Assembly (NCBI GenBank): GCA_910584155.1
Contig: CAJTYG010000003.1
Location: forward strand, 154,630 to 218,629
Length of the DNA: 64,000 nt
Origin: an uncultured Christensenella sp.
GTDB taxonomy: Bacteria; Bacillota; Clostridia; Christensenellales; CAG-917
Direction of reading: 5' to 3'
Under the pieces are notes generated by a model. That model had not been told where the DNA came from and did no database searches. It saw only the letters and a list, made by a program, of their open reading frames with translations. Position numbers and translations under genes: made by a program. Positions 1-8,116 of the stretch are shown here, one piece after another (within the stretch, counting starts at the first letter, position 1; every line of letters starts with the position of its first letter).

Positions 1-1
1 C

Positions 2-94
2 GTGCACGAATGGTATTGCAAAAAGGCATACAAAAGATATTTTGCAAATGCCGAAGAAAAAATAAAAAACGCAACGTCCGCCAACAGTCATTGA
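2..94 (+). CDS. 3' end of an unidentified gene (partial)
   Basis: An open frame enters from the left edge and runs 30 codons before a TGA. It is rich in Lys, Tyr and Asn. The segment is too short to assign a family. The promoter of the next gene begins directly after the stop, which fits a gene ending here. It could be a chance open frame. Confidence 0.4.
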   Translation: MHEWYCKKAYKRYFANAEEKIKNATSANSH

Positions 95-98
95 CGGC

Positions 99-127
99 TT
101 GAAAAAACTTTCTATCGTGTGTATAAT
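99..127 (+). promoter_or_regulatory. Sigma-A promoter of the first response regulator
   Basis: TTGAAA (99-104), a 17-base spacer and a perfect TATAAT (122-127). Transcription should start near 134, so translation must begin at the ATG at 143 and not at any earlier in-frame codon. Confidence 0.75.
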
Positions 128-142
128 ATGAAAGAGGTGCTT

Positions 143-820
143 ATGAGGAAAATACTAATTGCAGAGGATAATATCGAAATTTCGGATATGATGCGAAACT
201 ATCTGCTCAGGGCAGGTCATATCGTGTATCAGGCTTATGACGGCGCACAGGCGTTGGACGTGGCTTCAAAGATGTCGCCCGACCTCATTTTGCTTGATAT
301 AATGATGCCTATTGTGGACGGCTATGAGGTTTGCAGAAAGCTGCGCAACTCAATGGATATCCCCATAATCGTCGTGTCCGCAAAGGTCGCAGAGGAAGAT
401 AAGGAAAGGATGTTTGCGCTCGGTGCGGACGACTATATGACAAAGCCGTTTTCGTTTAACGAAATGGTGATGCGTGTAGGCGCACAGCTTCGCAGATATT
501 ATGAGTTCAATTCAAACAAAAACAAGGGCACAAGGCATTACGGCGACTTTGTTATATCTTCCGAAAGGTTTGAGGCAAAGCTTGGCGAAACGCCCATTGC
601 GCTCACTGCAAAAGAGTTTAAAATACTCGATTACCTCACGCTGAATGAAAATCAGATCATTCCCAAACAAAAGCTGATTGACGAGGTTTGGGGCGTTGAC
701 GAATATATAGATGAAAACACCGTTGCCGTCACGATAGCACGTCTGCGTGAAAAGCTTGCAAAGGTCGGCATAAACAATATCGTGACCGTGTGGGGGTTGG
801 GGTACAAATGGCAATACTAA
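143..820 (+). CDS. OmpR/PhoB-family response regulator
   Basis: DNA-binding response regulator of 225 residues. The N-terminal receiver domain starts MRKILIAEDN with the acidic pair. The phospho-acceptor Asp lies in LILLDIMMP (about residue 53) and the conserved Lys in MTKPF (about residue 102). A C-terminal winged helix follows (about 135-225) and ends with the family motif VWGLGYKW. The start at 143 has a GAGGTG site and lies just downstream of a consensus promoter. Its likely partner is the kinase at 1407-2486, which is separated from it by almost 590 bases of repeat-rich DNA, unusual for such a pair. The regulated genes are unknown. Confidence 0.92.
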   Translation: MRKILIAEDNIEISDMMRNYLLRAGHIVYQAYDGAQALDVASKMSPDLILLDIMMPIVDGYEVCRKLRNSMDIPIIVVSAKVAEEDKERMFALGADDYMTKPFSFNEMVMRVGAQLRRYYEFNSNKNKGTRHYGDFVISSERFEAKLGETPIALTAKEFKILDYLTLNENQIIPKQKLIDEVWGVDEYIDENTVAVTIARLREKLAKVGINNIVTVWGLGYKWQY

Positions 821-831
821 AAATCGGCACA

Positions 832-874
832 TTGCGCACGACAACGCTTATTTATAAGCATTGTCAAAGCGCAA
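832..874 (+). terminator. Large hairpin after the response regulator gene
   Basis: Nested inverted repeats: TTGCGC/GCGCAA outside, and GACAA-C-GCTTA/TAAGC-A-TTGTC inside. It lies 12 bases after the stop codon. There is no clean T-run, so it may be a weak terminator or an RNA-stabilising hairpin. Confidence 0.4.
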
Positions 875-898
875 GTTAGATTTTTAGTATACTACCGC

Positions 899-970
899 AC
901 AAATCATTCTCGGCTAATCATATCAAGCTTGCCGTTGTAAACTTATTCTTCGTTTCGCCGAATGATTTGT
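899..970. repeat. Inverted repeat in the RR-kinase gap
   Basis: Arms of about 14 bases (ACAAATCATTC at the left, GAATGATTTGT at the right, plus GGC/GCC with a two-base bulge) around a 42-base interior. It is part of a gap of 586 bases (821-1406) in which I see no gene, only palindromic repeats and a GC-rich block near 1260-1307. Confidence 0.5.
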
Positions 971-1000
971 TTGGTGTGGCGCACTGCGTGCGCATAAGGC

Positions 1001-1031
1001 GCAAAAGCGGGAAGTCAATTCCCACTTTTGC
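1001..1031. repeat. 31-bp palindromic repeat, copy 1
   Basis: Near-perfect hairpin: GCAAAAGCGGGAA pairs with TTCCCACTTTTGC apart from one C/A mismatch, with a five-base loop. A copy differing by one base lies at 13887-13917, so this is a dispersed element and not a gene-specific terminator. Confidence 0.7.
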
Positions 1032-1406
1032 AAAAAATATTTAACGTATACTCGTTGCGAAGCTTAGAACAAGCGCTCGCAAGGCGAGCGCTAAATTGAG
1101 TGCTGCGCACCAGACAAAAGTACGCAGTTTGTGGGCTGTGTTGTTTTTGCCCACAAACAAGTGGCATAAAAAGGGAACGATACTTAATGTGCGCACGCCG
1201 AATTCCCCTGCCCACAAGCGACGAAAAATATATGTAGAGAAAGAGCGAGCTACCGCACGCATCCCCATTCTTGCGGGAGGGGAAAGCCCGAAGGGAAGGG
1301 GTGGGTCATTTCATTAAAAGTGCACGCTCTACACCCATTAGAGAAAGCAGTGCATTCGCACAAAAAGCACTTTAAACGTCAAAAATATAGAGGTAAAACG
1401 TCGATT

Positions 1407-2486
1407 ATGAAAAGAAATAAACTTGCCAAAATTGAAGCTAACCTTATGAAGTTGCAGGAGGGCAACATTTACGAGCCTATCAAAACAGACGGCGTGGGAG
1501 TTTATCACGCAATAAACCGCCGTCTTGAAACGCTCAGGCTTATGCTTGTAAAATACAACGATATTCAAGCCGAAAGCGCACGCCGCAACAATATGGCGAT
1601 AGCGTCCGTCGCTCACGATATGAAAACGCCGCTTGCAATAATATCGGGTTATGCGGAGTGCATAAGCGACGGAATGGACGACAAGGATTATCCTATGCTC
1701 ATTTTGCAAAAGACCGAGCAGATGAACGAAATGGTGCTGTCGCTCGTGGAAGAATCCGAGCAGGTCTATAAAAACCCGTCCGCACAGATGACGTTGCACA
1801 ACGCCCGCACATATTTTGAGGGCTTATTTGAAAAGCTCATTCCCGTTGCCAAAAACAAGGGCATAGAGCTTAAGGTCAAGCGTGCGCCTAATGCGCAGAT
1901 ACGTATAGAGCCCCACAAGATGGGGCGTGTGATGCAAAACCTTGTCACAAATGCGATAAAGTATTCGCCGTCTGGCACGACCATAAGGGTGCGCTTCAAG
2001 CTGTGGGCAAAGACCTTGCGTATAAGCATAAAGGACGAGGGCGTAGGCATTGCAAAGGACAGCCTGCCGTTTATCTTCGATCAGTATTACACAGAGGATA
2101 AGGCACGTGCGGACGCTTCAAGCAACGGGCTTGGGCTTTATATCACCAAAGAGATAGTAAAGGAGCACGGCGGCAACGTCACTGTCACAAGCAAAAAGGG
2201 CAAGGGCAGCACGTTCACCGTGATTTTGCCTGTCGAGCCAAATATTGATGAAAAGCTTACACTTACGGGCAGATTTGACAAACTGCATTTGTGGCAGAAG
2301 CTCACTTGGGAATTGTTCTTCGGGTGGCTTATGGCTTCGCTGTACAGAATAATCAGATTTTTTGAGACGAGAAACTCGTCCACGTTTATGTTCGGAATGC
2401 TGTGCATTGCCTTGTTCCCGTTTGCGTGGATAATAGATTTTTTGAGTATCTGCGTATACGGGCGCATTGCGTTTTTGGCAGAGTAG
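1407..2486 (+). CDS. Sensor-less histidine kinase with C-terminal membrane segments
   Basis: Histidine kinase of 359 residues. The H-box SVAHDMKTPLAI (His at about 70) belongs to the HisKA domain. The ATPase domain has the N-box NLVTNAIKYSP, the G1 box DEGVGI and the G2 box SNGLGLYI. No transmembrane or sensor domain precedes the H-box. Instead about 60 residues after the catalytic domain (about 298-357) form two hydrophobic stretches, so the enzyme may be anchored through its C-terminus. The start at 1407 follows AGAGGT; an upstream in-frame ATG at 1320 has no good ribosome-binding site and adds a basic leader unlike the family. It most likely phosphorylates the regulator at 143-820. Confidence 0.88.
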   Translation: MKRNKLAKIEANLMKLQEGNIYEPIKTDGVGVYHAINRRLETLRLMLVKYNDIQAESARRNNMAIASVAHDMKTPLAIISGYAECISDGMDDKDYPMLILQKTEQMNEMVLSLVEESEQVYKNPSAQMTLHNARTYFEGLFEKLIPVAKNKGIELKVKRAPNAQIRIEPHKMGRVMQNLVTNAIKYSPSGTTIRVRFKLWAKTLRISIKDEGVGIAKDSLPFIFDQYYTEDKARADASSNGLGLYITKEIVKEHGGNVTVTSKKGKGSTFTVILPVEPNIDEKLTLTGRFDKLHLWQKLTWELFFGWLMASLYRIIRFFETRNSSTFMFGMLCIALFPFAWIIDFLSICVYGRIAFLAE

Positions 2487-2620
2487 AAAAGCACAGGCAT
2501 TGCACGCAGTAGACTGCGTGCTTTTTTATTGCTTTGTATTTGAGGTCGCAGTCGAAAGGTGCTAAGTTTTGTTAAATAATATTTAATAATAACAATAAAT
2601 AGCAAAGTTATAAAATCTGC

Positions 2621-2649
2621 TTGCTTATTTTTTACAATAATTGTAAAAT
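2621..2649 (+). promoter_or_regulatory. gapA promoter with overlapping palindromic operator
   Basis: TTGCTT (2621-2626), a 17-base spacer and TAAAAT (2644-2649). A 19-base palindrome (arms TTTTACAAT and ATTGTAAAA around one A, 2630-2648) covers the spacer and most of the -10, as a repressor site would. Further upstream (about 2571-2600) is an AT-rich TTGTTA...TAACAA pair. Which regulator binds is not known. Confidence 0.6.
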
Positions 2650-2703
2650 AGTTACGACTTAAAGGTCGCAATATATGAATACCCTTTTGGAGGAATAATT
2701 ATT

Positions 2704-3756
2704 ATGGCAAACGTAAAAGTCGCTATCAACGGTTTTGGTCGTATCGGCCGTCTCGCTTTCAGACAGATGTTTGGTGCAGAGGGCTATGAAATCGTCGCTA
2801 TCAACGATCTGACAAGCCCCAAGATGCTTGCTCATCTTTTGAAGTACGATTCAACTCAGGGCAACTACGCTCTCGAGCACACTGTGGAAAGCTGCGAAGC
2901 AGTCCTCAACGAGGACGGCACTGTCAAAGAGGACGGATACATCGTCGTTGACGGCAAAAAGATCACTATATATGCAAAGGCAAAGGCTGCGGAGCTTCCT
3001 TGGGGCAAGCTCGGCGTGGACGTTGTGCTTGAGTGCACAGGCTTCTACACCTCAAAGGCAAAGGCACAGGCTCACATCGATGCAGGCGCACGCAAGGTAG
3101 TCATCTCCGCTCCCGCAGGCAATGACCTTCCCACAATCGTATACAACGTCAACCACACGACGCTTAAAGCAAGCGACAACATTATATCAGCGGCAAGCTG
3201 CACGACAAACTGCCTTGCTCCTATGGCAAAAGCGCTCAACGACTATATGCCCATTATGTCCGGTATCATGACGACAGTGCACGCCTATACGGGCGATCAA
3301 ATGCCTCTTGACGGACCGCAAAGAAAGGGCGACCTGCGTCGTTCAAGAGCGGCAGCATGCAACATCGTCCCCAACAGCACGGGCGCAGCAAAGGCTATCG
3401 GTCTTGTTATCCCCGAGCTCAACGGCAAGCTCATCGGTTCCGCTCAGCGTGTTCCCACCCCCACCGGCTCAACGACAATCCTTATCGCAGTCGTAAAGGG
3501 ACAGGCAACAAAAGAGGGCATCAACGCAGCTATGAAGGCAGCCGCAACCGAGTCCTTTGGTTATAACACCGACGAAATCGTTTCAAGCGATATCATCGGC
3601 AGCAAGTTCGGCTCCATCTTCGACGCAACTCAGACAATGGTCGCACCTATGGAAGACGGCAACACACAAGTTCAGGTCGTATCATGGTATGACAACGAAA
3701 ACAGCTACACCAGCCAGATGGTCCGCACGATCAAATACTTCGCAGAATTGAAGTAA
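2704..3756 (+). CDS. gapA: Glyceraldehyde-3-phosphate dehydrogenase
   Basis: Glycolytic enzyme that oxidises glyceraldehyde-3-phosphate to 1,3-bisphosphoglycerate with NAD. It has 350 residues, slightly longer than the usual 330-340. The N-terminal NAD-binding motif is INGFGRIGR. The active-site Cys lies in SAASCTTNCLAP, and the C-terminal end carries the conserved SWYDNENSYTSQM. The ATG follows a TGGAGG site. It has its own promoter and terminator, so it is probably monocistronic and not part of a glycolytic operon here. Its codon use is visibly more biased than that of the neighbours, as expected for a highly expressed gene. Confidence 0.97.
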   Translation: MANVKVAINGFGRIGRLAFRQMFGAEGYEIVAINDLTSPKMLAHLLKYDSTQGNYALEHTVESCEAVLNEDGTVKEDGYIVVDGKKITIYAKAKAAELPWGKLGVDVVLECTGFYTSKAKAQAHIDAGARKVVISAPAGNDLPTIVYNVNHTTLKASDNIISAASCTTNCLAPMAKALNDYMPIMSGIMTTVHAYTGDQMPLDGPQRKGDLRRSRAAACNIVPNSTGAAKAIGLVIPELNGKLIGSAQRVPTPTGSTTILIAVVKGQATKEGINAAMKAAATESFGYNTDEIVSSDIIGSKFGSIFDATQTMVAPMEDGNTQVQVVSWYDNENSYTSQMVRTIKYFAELK

Positions 3757-3773
3757 TTTGTAAAGCTCGATAA

Positions 3774-3813
3774 GGGCACCCGTGGACTGCATAGGCTGCA
3801 CGGGTGCCTTTTT
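3774..3813 (+). terminator. gapA terminator
   Basis: GGGCACCCGTG pairs with CACGGGTGCC around a 14-base loop and is followed by five T. It lies 18 bases after the gapA stop. Confidence 0.85.
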
Positions 3814-3841
3814 ATATGCAAATAAAAAGAGAGGTAAAATT

Positions 3842-4327
3842 ATGAAAATTTGCAACAGCGAAGCAATGAAGTTGATTAAAGAGTTGGAAATTCAAAAGCG
3901 TTCTTTGCTCTATACCGAATCGAGCCGCTGTACCGTATCGTACAAGGAGGACGAGAAAAAATCGCCGTCACACTACGATTATTTTGAAACACGTAAAAAA
4001 ATCGCCGAGCTGAACGGGCAGGTGAGAAAAATCAAAAATCTGCTTGCAAAAGCCAACTGCACGGTGCTCGTCGATGATTTTGATATGACTATAGGCGAGG
4101 CGCTTGTGTATCTTGCGCAGTTAAACGGCGAATACGACAGGCTTTGTACGCTTTCGGAAAACGAAAAGCTGTCAAGACGTATCACCGTAAACGGAGTTTT
4201 GGAATACACCGAAACTCTTTACGATCCCGAGCAGGCCGAGGCGGACAAGGTCGCTTTGCACCAAAAGATCTGCAAGCTGCAGGTGGCGATCGACAGAGCA
4301 AATCTAAACAGCTTTATCGAGCTGTGA
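3842..4327 (+). CDS. Small helical protein, possibly DIP1984-like
   Basis: Cytoplasmic protein of 161 residues with mostly charged, helical and coiled-coil-prone sequence and no membrane segment. The spacing of short motifs (ELNGQVRKIKNLLAKANC, MTIGEALVYLAQLN) recalls the DIP1984 family of unknown function; this is recognition from memory and only tentative. The start at 3842 follows AGAGGT. It sits behind the gapA terminator with no obvious promoter of its own, so it may live on read-through. Confidence 0.55.
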   Translation: MKICNSEAMKLIKELEIQKRSLLYTESSRCTVSYKEDEKKSPSHYDYFETRKKIAELNGQVRKIKNLLAKANCTVLVDDFDMTIGEALVYLAQLNGEYDRLCTLSENEKLSRRITVNGVLEYTETLYDPEQAEADKVALHQKICKLQVAIDRANLNSFIEL

Positions 4328-4597
4328 GGATATTCCCCGCATATTCAACTTATGGGAGAGATTTCCGTCGGTTATCTTTTTATGAGTCGGTTATCGTTTA
4401 GTGTGACTGCTTAGGTTTTGAAGTTATTGCACTTAGAGCTTGTTTATTGTTAAGGAGACGGTGCTTTTAGTTTCAAATCTGCGAAAAACTTACGTCTTCG
4501 GACGGAAGCGGAAGTATAGGGTTTCAGGCTTCAAAAAGCGCACCGTTTGCGGTGTATTTCACAGGGATAAAGCAAGGAGAGATAGCATATTCTTTCC

Positions 4598-4626
4598 TTG
4601 TTTTTTATATTAAATTTTGCTATAAT
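4598..4626 (+). promoter_or_regulatory. Promoter of small membrane protein gene
   Basis: TTGTTT (4598-4603), a 17-base spacer and TATAAT (4621-4626). It sits at the end of a 363-base gap (4328-4690) in which I see no other gene. Confidence 0.55.
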
Positions 4627-4690
4627 GATTGTACGATAAACAGTAATTTAGCGGAGAGCAAAATAAAAATCGGACTATCACGAGGCATTT

Positions 4691-4921
4691 ATGAAATTTA
4701 TATTAAAAGTGTTAAAATGGATTTTCGGTCTTTGTTCGGGCGCATTGTCTATTCTTCTCTTGCTATATGTAGGGCTTAAAGACGAGTCTTGGGAGATACT
4801 TGCGAGCGACGGGCAAGTAGTTGTCAATAAAACTATGGGTATATGTCTTATAGTTTTTTGGGCAGTAATCGGCGCACTGTTTTTATTATTTGAGTTTTTA
4901 TATAAGCGTACAACAAAATAA
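4691..4921 (+). CDS. Small two-helix membrane protein, unknown
   Basis: 76 residues with two hydrophobic helices (about 8-28 and 50-69) separated by a short polar loop, ending in a basic RTTK tail. No family recognised. The ribosome-binding site is weak, but a good promoter lies 65 bases upstream and a strong terminator follows, which supports a real gene. Confidence 0.6.
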   Translation: MKFILKVLKWIFGLCSGALSILLLLYVGLKDESWEILASDGQVVVNKTMGICLIVFWAVIGALFLLFEFLYKRTTK

Positions 4922-4964
4922 ACAGGATAAATTTCATTTTATCGTTACAAATGTAAAAAAAGTA

Positions 4965-5006
4965 TAGCCCACTATACTTCGCTTGCGAAGTAAGCGGGCT
5001 ATTTGT
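4965..5006 (+). terminator. Terminator after the small membrane protein gene
   Basis: TAGCCC/GGGCTA forms the outer stem and TACTTCG/CGAAGTA the inner stem with a CTTG loop, followed by a T-rich stretch. Confidence 0.7.
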
Positions 5007-5176
5007 TTGTCTACGAAAATCTTTATAACCGCCACCCGTTGCGGTGCGCTTTTATATTATTTAATGTTTAAATGCTGTTTCTGTTCTGAAAAATGCGTGT
5101 GCTTGTATTTCAAACGTAGCATTTATTTTAAACGATGTATTTACAATTTGGCTGATTTTGGTTAAAATATTGTATG

Positions 5177-5192
5177 TTACAAAATTTTTACA
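5177..5192 (+). promoter_or_regulatory. TTACA direct repeat, candidate OmpR-type operator 1
   Basis: TTACA at 5177-5181 and again at 5188-5192, an 11-base period (one helical turn) as in PhoP/OmpR boxes. It lies 56 bases before the start of the response regulator gene. A second such pair precedes 7599-7955. Confidence 0.5.
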
Positions 5193-5247
5193 TTTAAATA
5201 ATATTATCTTTAAAACAATGACGGATAATATGCAAAAGCGAGGGCGT

Positions 5248-5919
5248 ATGCAAAACATATTGGTAGTTGAAGACGACAAAGCACTAAATCAGCTTATTTG
5301 CGCTTATCTTTCCGACAACGGATATAAGCCCACTGCGTGTTATGACGGGCTCGAGGCGTTGCGCACGGTGGAAAACGGGCGTTTTGCGCTTATAATAAGC
5401 GATATTATGATGCCAACCGTGGACGGCTTCGAGTTAGTGCAAAAAATAAGGCTGACCGACAGCGCCACGCCCATACTTTTTCTTACGGCGAAGGACGACA
5501 AGACCTCGCAGCTTTTGGGCTTTAAGCTCGGCGTTGACGACTATCTTGTAAAGCCCTTCGATATGGACGTGCTTATGCTGAGGGTGGGCGCAATTTTAAG
5601 GCGTTCGCAGATAGAGGAAAGCAAAGAAATTTGCGTTGGCAATCTCGTGCTCGACAAGCAGGAGCACACTGCGTACGTGGACGGCGAGGAGCTTAAGCTC
5701 ACCGTGCGTGAATTTGATTTGCTCTACAAGTTTTTGTCGTATCCCAAGCGCACCTTTACACGCTCGCAGCTTATGGACGAGTTTTGGGATTTCAACAGCT
5801 CGGCTATGTCACGCACAGTGGACGTTTATCTTGCAAGATTGCGTGAAAAGACCGCAATTTGCGACGGATTTGAGATAGTGACCGTACACGGACTTGGCTA
5901 CAAGGCGGTGCTCAAATGA
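5248..5919 (+). CDS. OmpR/PhoB-family response regulator
   Basis: 223 residues. The receiver domain starts MQNILVVEDDKALNQLI, with the phospho-acceptor Asp in LIISDIMMP and the conserved Lys in YLVKPF. The C-terminal winged helix ends VTVHGLGYKAVL. The start at 5248 is chosen for its GAGGG site; upstream in-frame codons lie inside the promoter region. It overlaps the kinase gene by four bases (ATGA), so the two are translationally coupled. A TTACA direct repeat upstream suggests that the system may control itself and the membrane proteins that follow. Confidence 0.92.
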   Translation: MQNILVVEDDKALNQLICAYLSDNGYKPTACYDGLEALRTVENGRFALIISDIMMPTVDGFELVQKIRLTDSATPILFLTAKDDKTSQLLGFKLGVDDYLVKPFDMDVLMLRVGAILRRSQIEESKEICVGNLVLDKQEHTAYVDGEELKLTVREFDLLYKFLSYPKRTFTRSQLMDEFWDFNSSAMSRTVDVYLARLREKTAICDGFEIVTVHGLGYKAVLK

Positions 5920-6941
5920 AATTCCGTCGGTCGATGTGGAGTTATTTTTCTATATTTCTGCTCGTGGCGGGCGTAGCTACAGGCTCGGTGCTTGTGTACG
6001 ACGCAATAAACAAGACCACCGACAATGCGGAAACTATAGTCGTCACCACCTGCGTCATATTTGCGCTTGCGCTCGTGTGTACGATAGTGGATATAGTGCG
6101 CAGAAAGCACACCGTCGATACGCCTGTGGAAAAGATTTTGCAGGCTACAAAAGAGATAGCAAGAGGCAACCTGTCCGTGCGCCTCGAGCCTCGCCACAAC
6201 TATAAGAGATACGATCAATACGACCTGATAATGGAAGACATCAACGATATGGCAAAGCAGCTTAGCAAGGCGGAGACGATGAAATCCGACTTTGTGTCCA
6301 ACGTCTCGCACGAGCTCAAAACGCCGCTTGCGATATTGCAAAACTACTCGCACGCACTAAAGGACAAAAACCTTGACGAGGCTACGAGGGATAAATACCT
6401 TGACGTCATCGAGAGTGCGTCTAAGCGAATGAGCACGCTTGTCACAAACATTTTGAGCTTAAACAAGCTTGAAAATCAGCAGCTTGCGCCCGAGCTCGCC
6501 CCCGTAAACTTAAACGAGCTTTTGATAAACGCCGTGCTGAGTTTTGAGGAACTCATAGACAGCAAAAATCTCGAGCCTGTCTGCGACCTCGACGACGTGA
6601 CTGCGGTGTCGTATGCGGGGTATATCGAGCTTATCGTCAACAATCTGCTGTCAAACGCCATCAAGTTTTCAAACGAGGGCGGAAGGATAATAGTGACCTT
6701 AAAAAAGCAGGGGGACGACGCCGTGATAAGCGTGCAGGACTTCGGGCTCGGAATGTCACAGGAAACGGGAGCACGGATTTTTGACAGGTTTTATCAGGGC
6801 GACACGTCTCACGCACAGGAGGGCAACGGGCTTGGACTTGCAATAGTGAAGCGTGTCATAGACCTGCTCGGCGGCGAGATATCTGTGGAAAGCAAGCTGG
6901 GCGAGGGCAGCAAGTTTACGGTTAAACTGCAAATGCAGTAA
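5916..6941 (+). CDS. Membrane sensor histidine kinase
   Basis: 341 residues. Two transmembrane helices (about 9-29 and 43-63) with only a short loop outside suggest a membrane or partner signal, not a soluble ligand. A HAMP-like linker comes next, then the H-box NVSHELKTPLAIL, the N-box NNLLSNAIKFSN and the ATP boxes DFGLGM and GNGLGLAI. It is coupled to the response regulator by a four-base overlap. A small membrane protein gene follows 16 bases later, suggesting a three-gene operon in which the small protein may modulate or report to the kinase. Confidence 0.93.
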   Translation: MKFRRSMWSYFSIFLLVAGVATGSVLVYDAINKTTDNAETIVVTTCVIFALALVCTIVDIVRRKHTVDTPVEKILQATKEIARGNLSVRLEPRHNYKRYDQYDLIMEDINDMAKQLSKAETMKSDFVSNVSHELKTPLAILQNYSHALKDKNLDEATRDKYLDVIESASKRMSTLVTNILSLNKLENQQLAPELAPVNLNELLINAVLSFEELIDSKNLEPVCDLDDVTAVSYAGYIELIVNNLLSNAIKFSNEGGRIIVTLKKQGDDAVISVQDFGLGMSQETGARIFDRFYQGDTSHAQEGNGLGLAIVKRVIDLLGGEISVESKLGEGSKFTVKLQMQ

Positions 6942-6957
6942 TATAGGAGACAACAAA

Positions 6958-7404
6958 ATGGACGAGAGGACTGAAATTTCAAGCGGTCAGACGGACGGCG
7001 CAAACGGCGACGGATTTGACTTTAGCTATTCTGCGCCCAACAGCGAGGAAAAGCGCTGGATAGAAAGCATACGCCGTGAATATCTGCCGCAAAGCGAGCA
7101 CGACGCAAAGGTAGTTGAAATAAAAAAACTGCACAGAAAGGTCAAGCAAACGCCCTCTGTCATTGCGGTCGTGCTCGGCGTAGTGGGGCTGCTCATTTTG
7201 GGCGTGGGAATGTGTATGGTGCTCGAGTGGAATCAGATGATAGGCGGCATAATCGTGGGGCTTTTCGGAATGGGCGTTATGCTGTTTACCTATCCGCTTT
7301 ATCAGTTTATGGTGACACGGGGCAAGAGTAAATACGGCGAGCGTATAGTATCGCTTGCAGACGAGCTGACCGCCGGTCGCAATGACAAAAATGACGATAA
7401 ATGA
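6958..7404 (+). CDS. Two-helix membrane protein of the two-component operon
   Basis: 148 residues: an acidic, Ser/Gly-rich N-terminus, a basic stretch with KKLHRKVKQTP, two hydrophobic helices (about 65-85 and 92-112) and a charged tail. No known family recognised. It is clearly paralogous to the protein at 7599-7955: both have K-V-K-x-T-P, then LG-LVLGVGMC, then a second helix and a tail with KSKYG/KAKYS. A good AGGAGA site is present. Being the third gene of the operon, it may be a target or accessory of the signalling pair. Confidence 0.8.
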   Translation: MDERTEISSGQTDGANGDGFDFSYSAPNSEEKRWIESIRREYLPQSEHDAKVVEIKKLHRKVKQTPSVIAVVLGVVGLLILGVGMCMVLEWNQMIGGIIVGLFGMGVMLFTYPLYQFMVTRGKSKYGERIVSLADELTAGRNDKNDDK

Positions 7405-7448
7405 CTTTTATATATACAATTTATATATGTAAAGATACGATTTGGAAA

Positions 7449-7474
7449 AGCGTTGCAAAATGGCAGCGCTTTTT
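7449..7474 (+). terminator. Terminator of the two-component operon
   Basis: AGCGTTGC pairs with GCAGCGCT (one G-T pair) around six bases and is followed by TTTT. Confidence 0.7.
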
Positions 7475-7494
7475 ATATGAAAAATTTTTGACGC

Positions 7495-7531
7495 TTACAA
7501 AACATTTACAAACAAATTGCAAAACTATAAT
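7495..7531 (+). promoter_or_regulatory. TTACA direct repeat and promoter, candidate operator 2
   Basis: TTACA at 7495-7499 and 7506-7510 (11-base period), then TATAAT at 7526-7531. The -35 region is poor and is replaced by the repeat, the usual layout of a promoter activated by an OmpR-type regulator. It matches the pair at 5177-5192. Confidence 0.55.
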
Positions 7532-7598
7532 TTCAGATTAACGAGGATATAACAAATTCCAAATATACTGATGTCGTAAATTAAAGGAGGTCAGTATT

Positions 7599-7955
7599 AT
7601 GACAGAACAAAAACAATTTGAAATGGCAACAAAAATCAAAGACGGTTATATCCAAAAACAGCCCGATAAGCTTGACGAGCTCAAGGCGCTCAACGATAAG
7701 GTAAAAACTCCGCCTACCGCACTTGCTTGGGTGCTTGGTATATTGGGCGCTTTGGTGCTCGGCGTGGGAATGTGCATCTGTCTTGGCGTGCTCGTCAAAA
7801 ATCTGTTGGCAGTCGGCGTGGTTGTAGGCTGTGTGGGCATAGCCGTTATGATAGAAAACGTGTTTATCTACAAAGCGTTTTTGAAAGCACGCAAGGCAAA
7901 ATACAGCGCACAGATTTTGCAGATAGCAGACCAAATTTGCGCTCCCGAGGACTGA
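7599..7955 (+). CDS. Two-helix membrane protein, paralog of 6958-7404
   Basis: 118 residues with a charged helical N-terminus (about 1-38), two hydrophobic helices (about 43-63 and 68-90) and a basic tail. A very strong AAAGGAGG site precedes the ATG. It is the short paralog of the preceding operon's third gene and lies behind a TTACA-repeat promoter, so it probably belongs to the regulon of the adjacent two-component system. Function unknown. Confidence 0.8.
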   Translation: MTEQKQFEMATKIKDGYIQKQPDKLDELKALNDKVKTPPTALAWVLGILGALVLGVGMCICLGVLVKNLLAVGVVVGCVGIAVMIENVFIYKAFLKARKAKYSAQILQIADQICAPED

Positions 7956-8030
7956 GCAAAAGCGCAATTTGAAAGCGAATTACATTTTTTTAAAGCCCTG
8001 CAGCAATGCAGGGTAATTTTTAAGTTTATT

Positions 8031-8059
8031 TTGACATCTGTATTATTTAGTGCTAAAAT
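8031..8059 (+). promoter_or_regulatory. Promoter of the alcohol dehydrogenase gene
   Basis: Perfect TTGACA (8031-8036), a 17-base spacer and TAAAAT (8054-8059). Confidence 0.8.
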
Positions 8060-8116
8060 ATATCTGCTTAAATTATAATGTGGCAAACGAAATCATTCCG
8101 TTTGCAGGAGGGTAAT

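Noticed and set aside
1096..1317. Small basic protein in the regulator-kinase gap
   Set aside because: The sequence is made of dispersed repeats, there is no ribosome-binding site, and codon use is unlike the neighbours.
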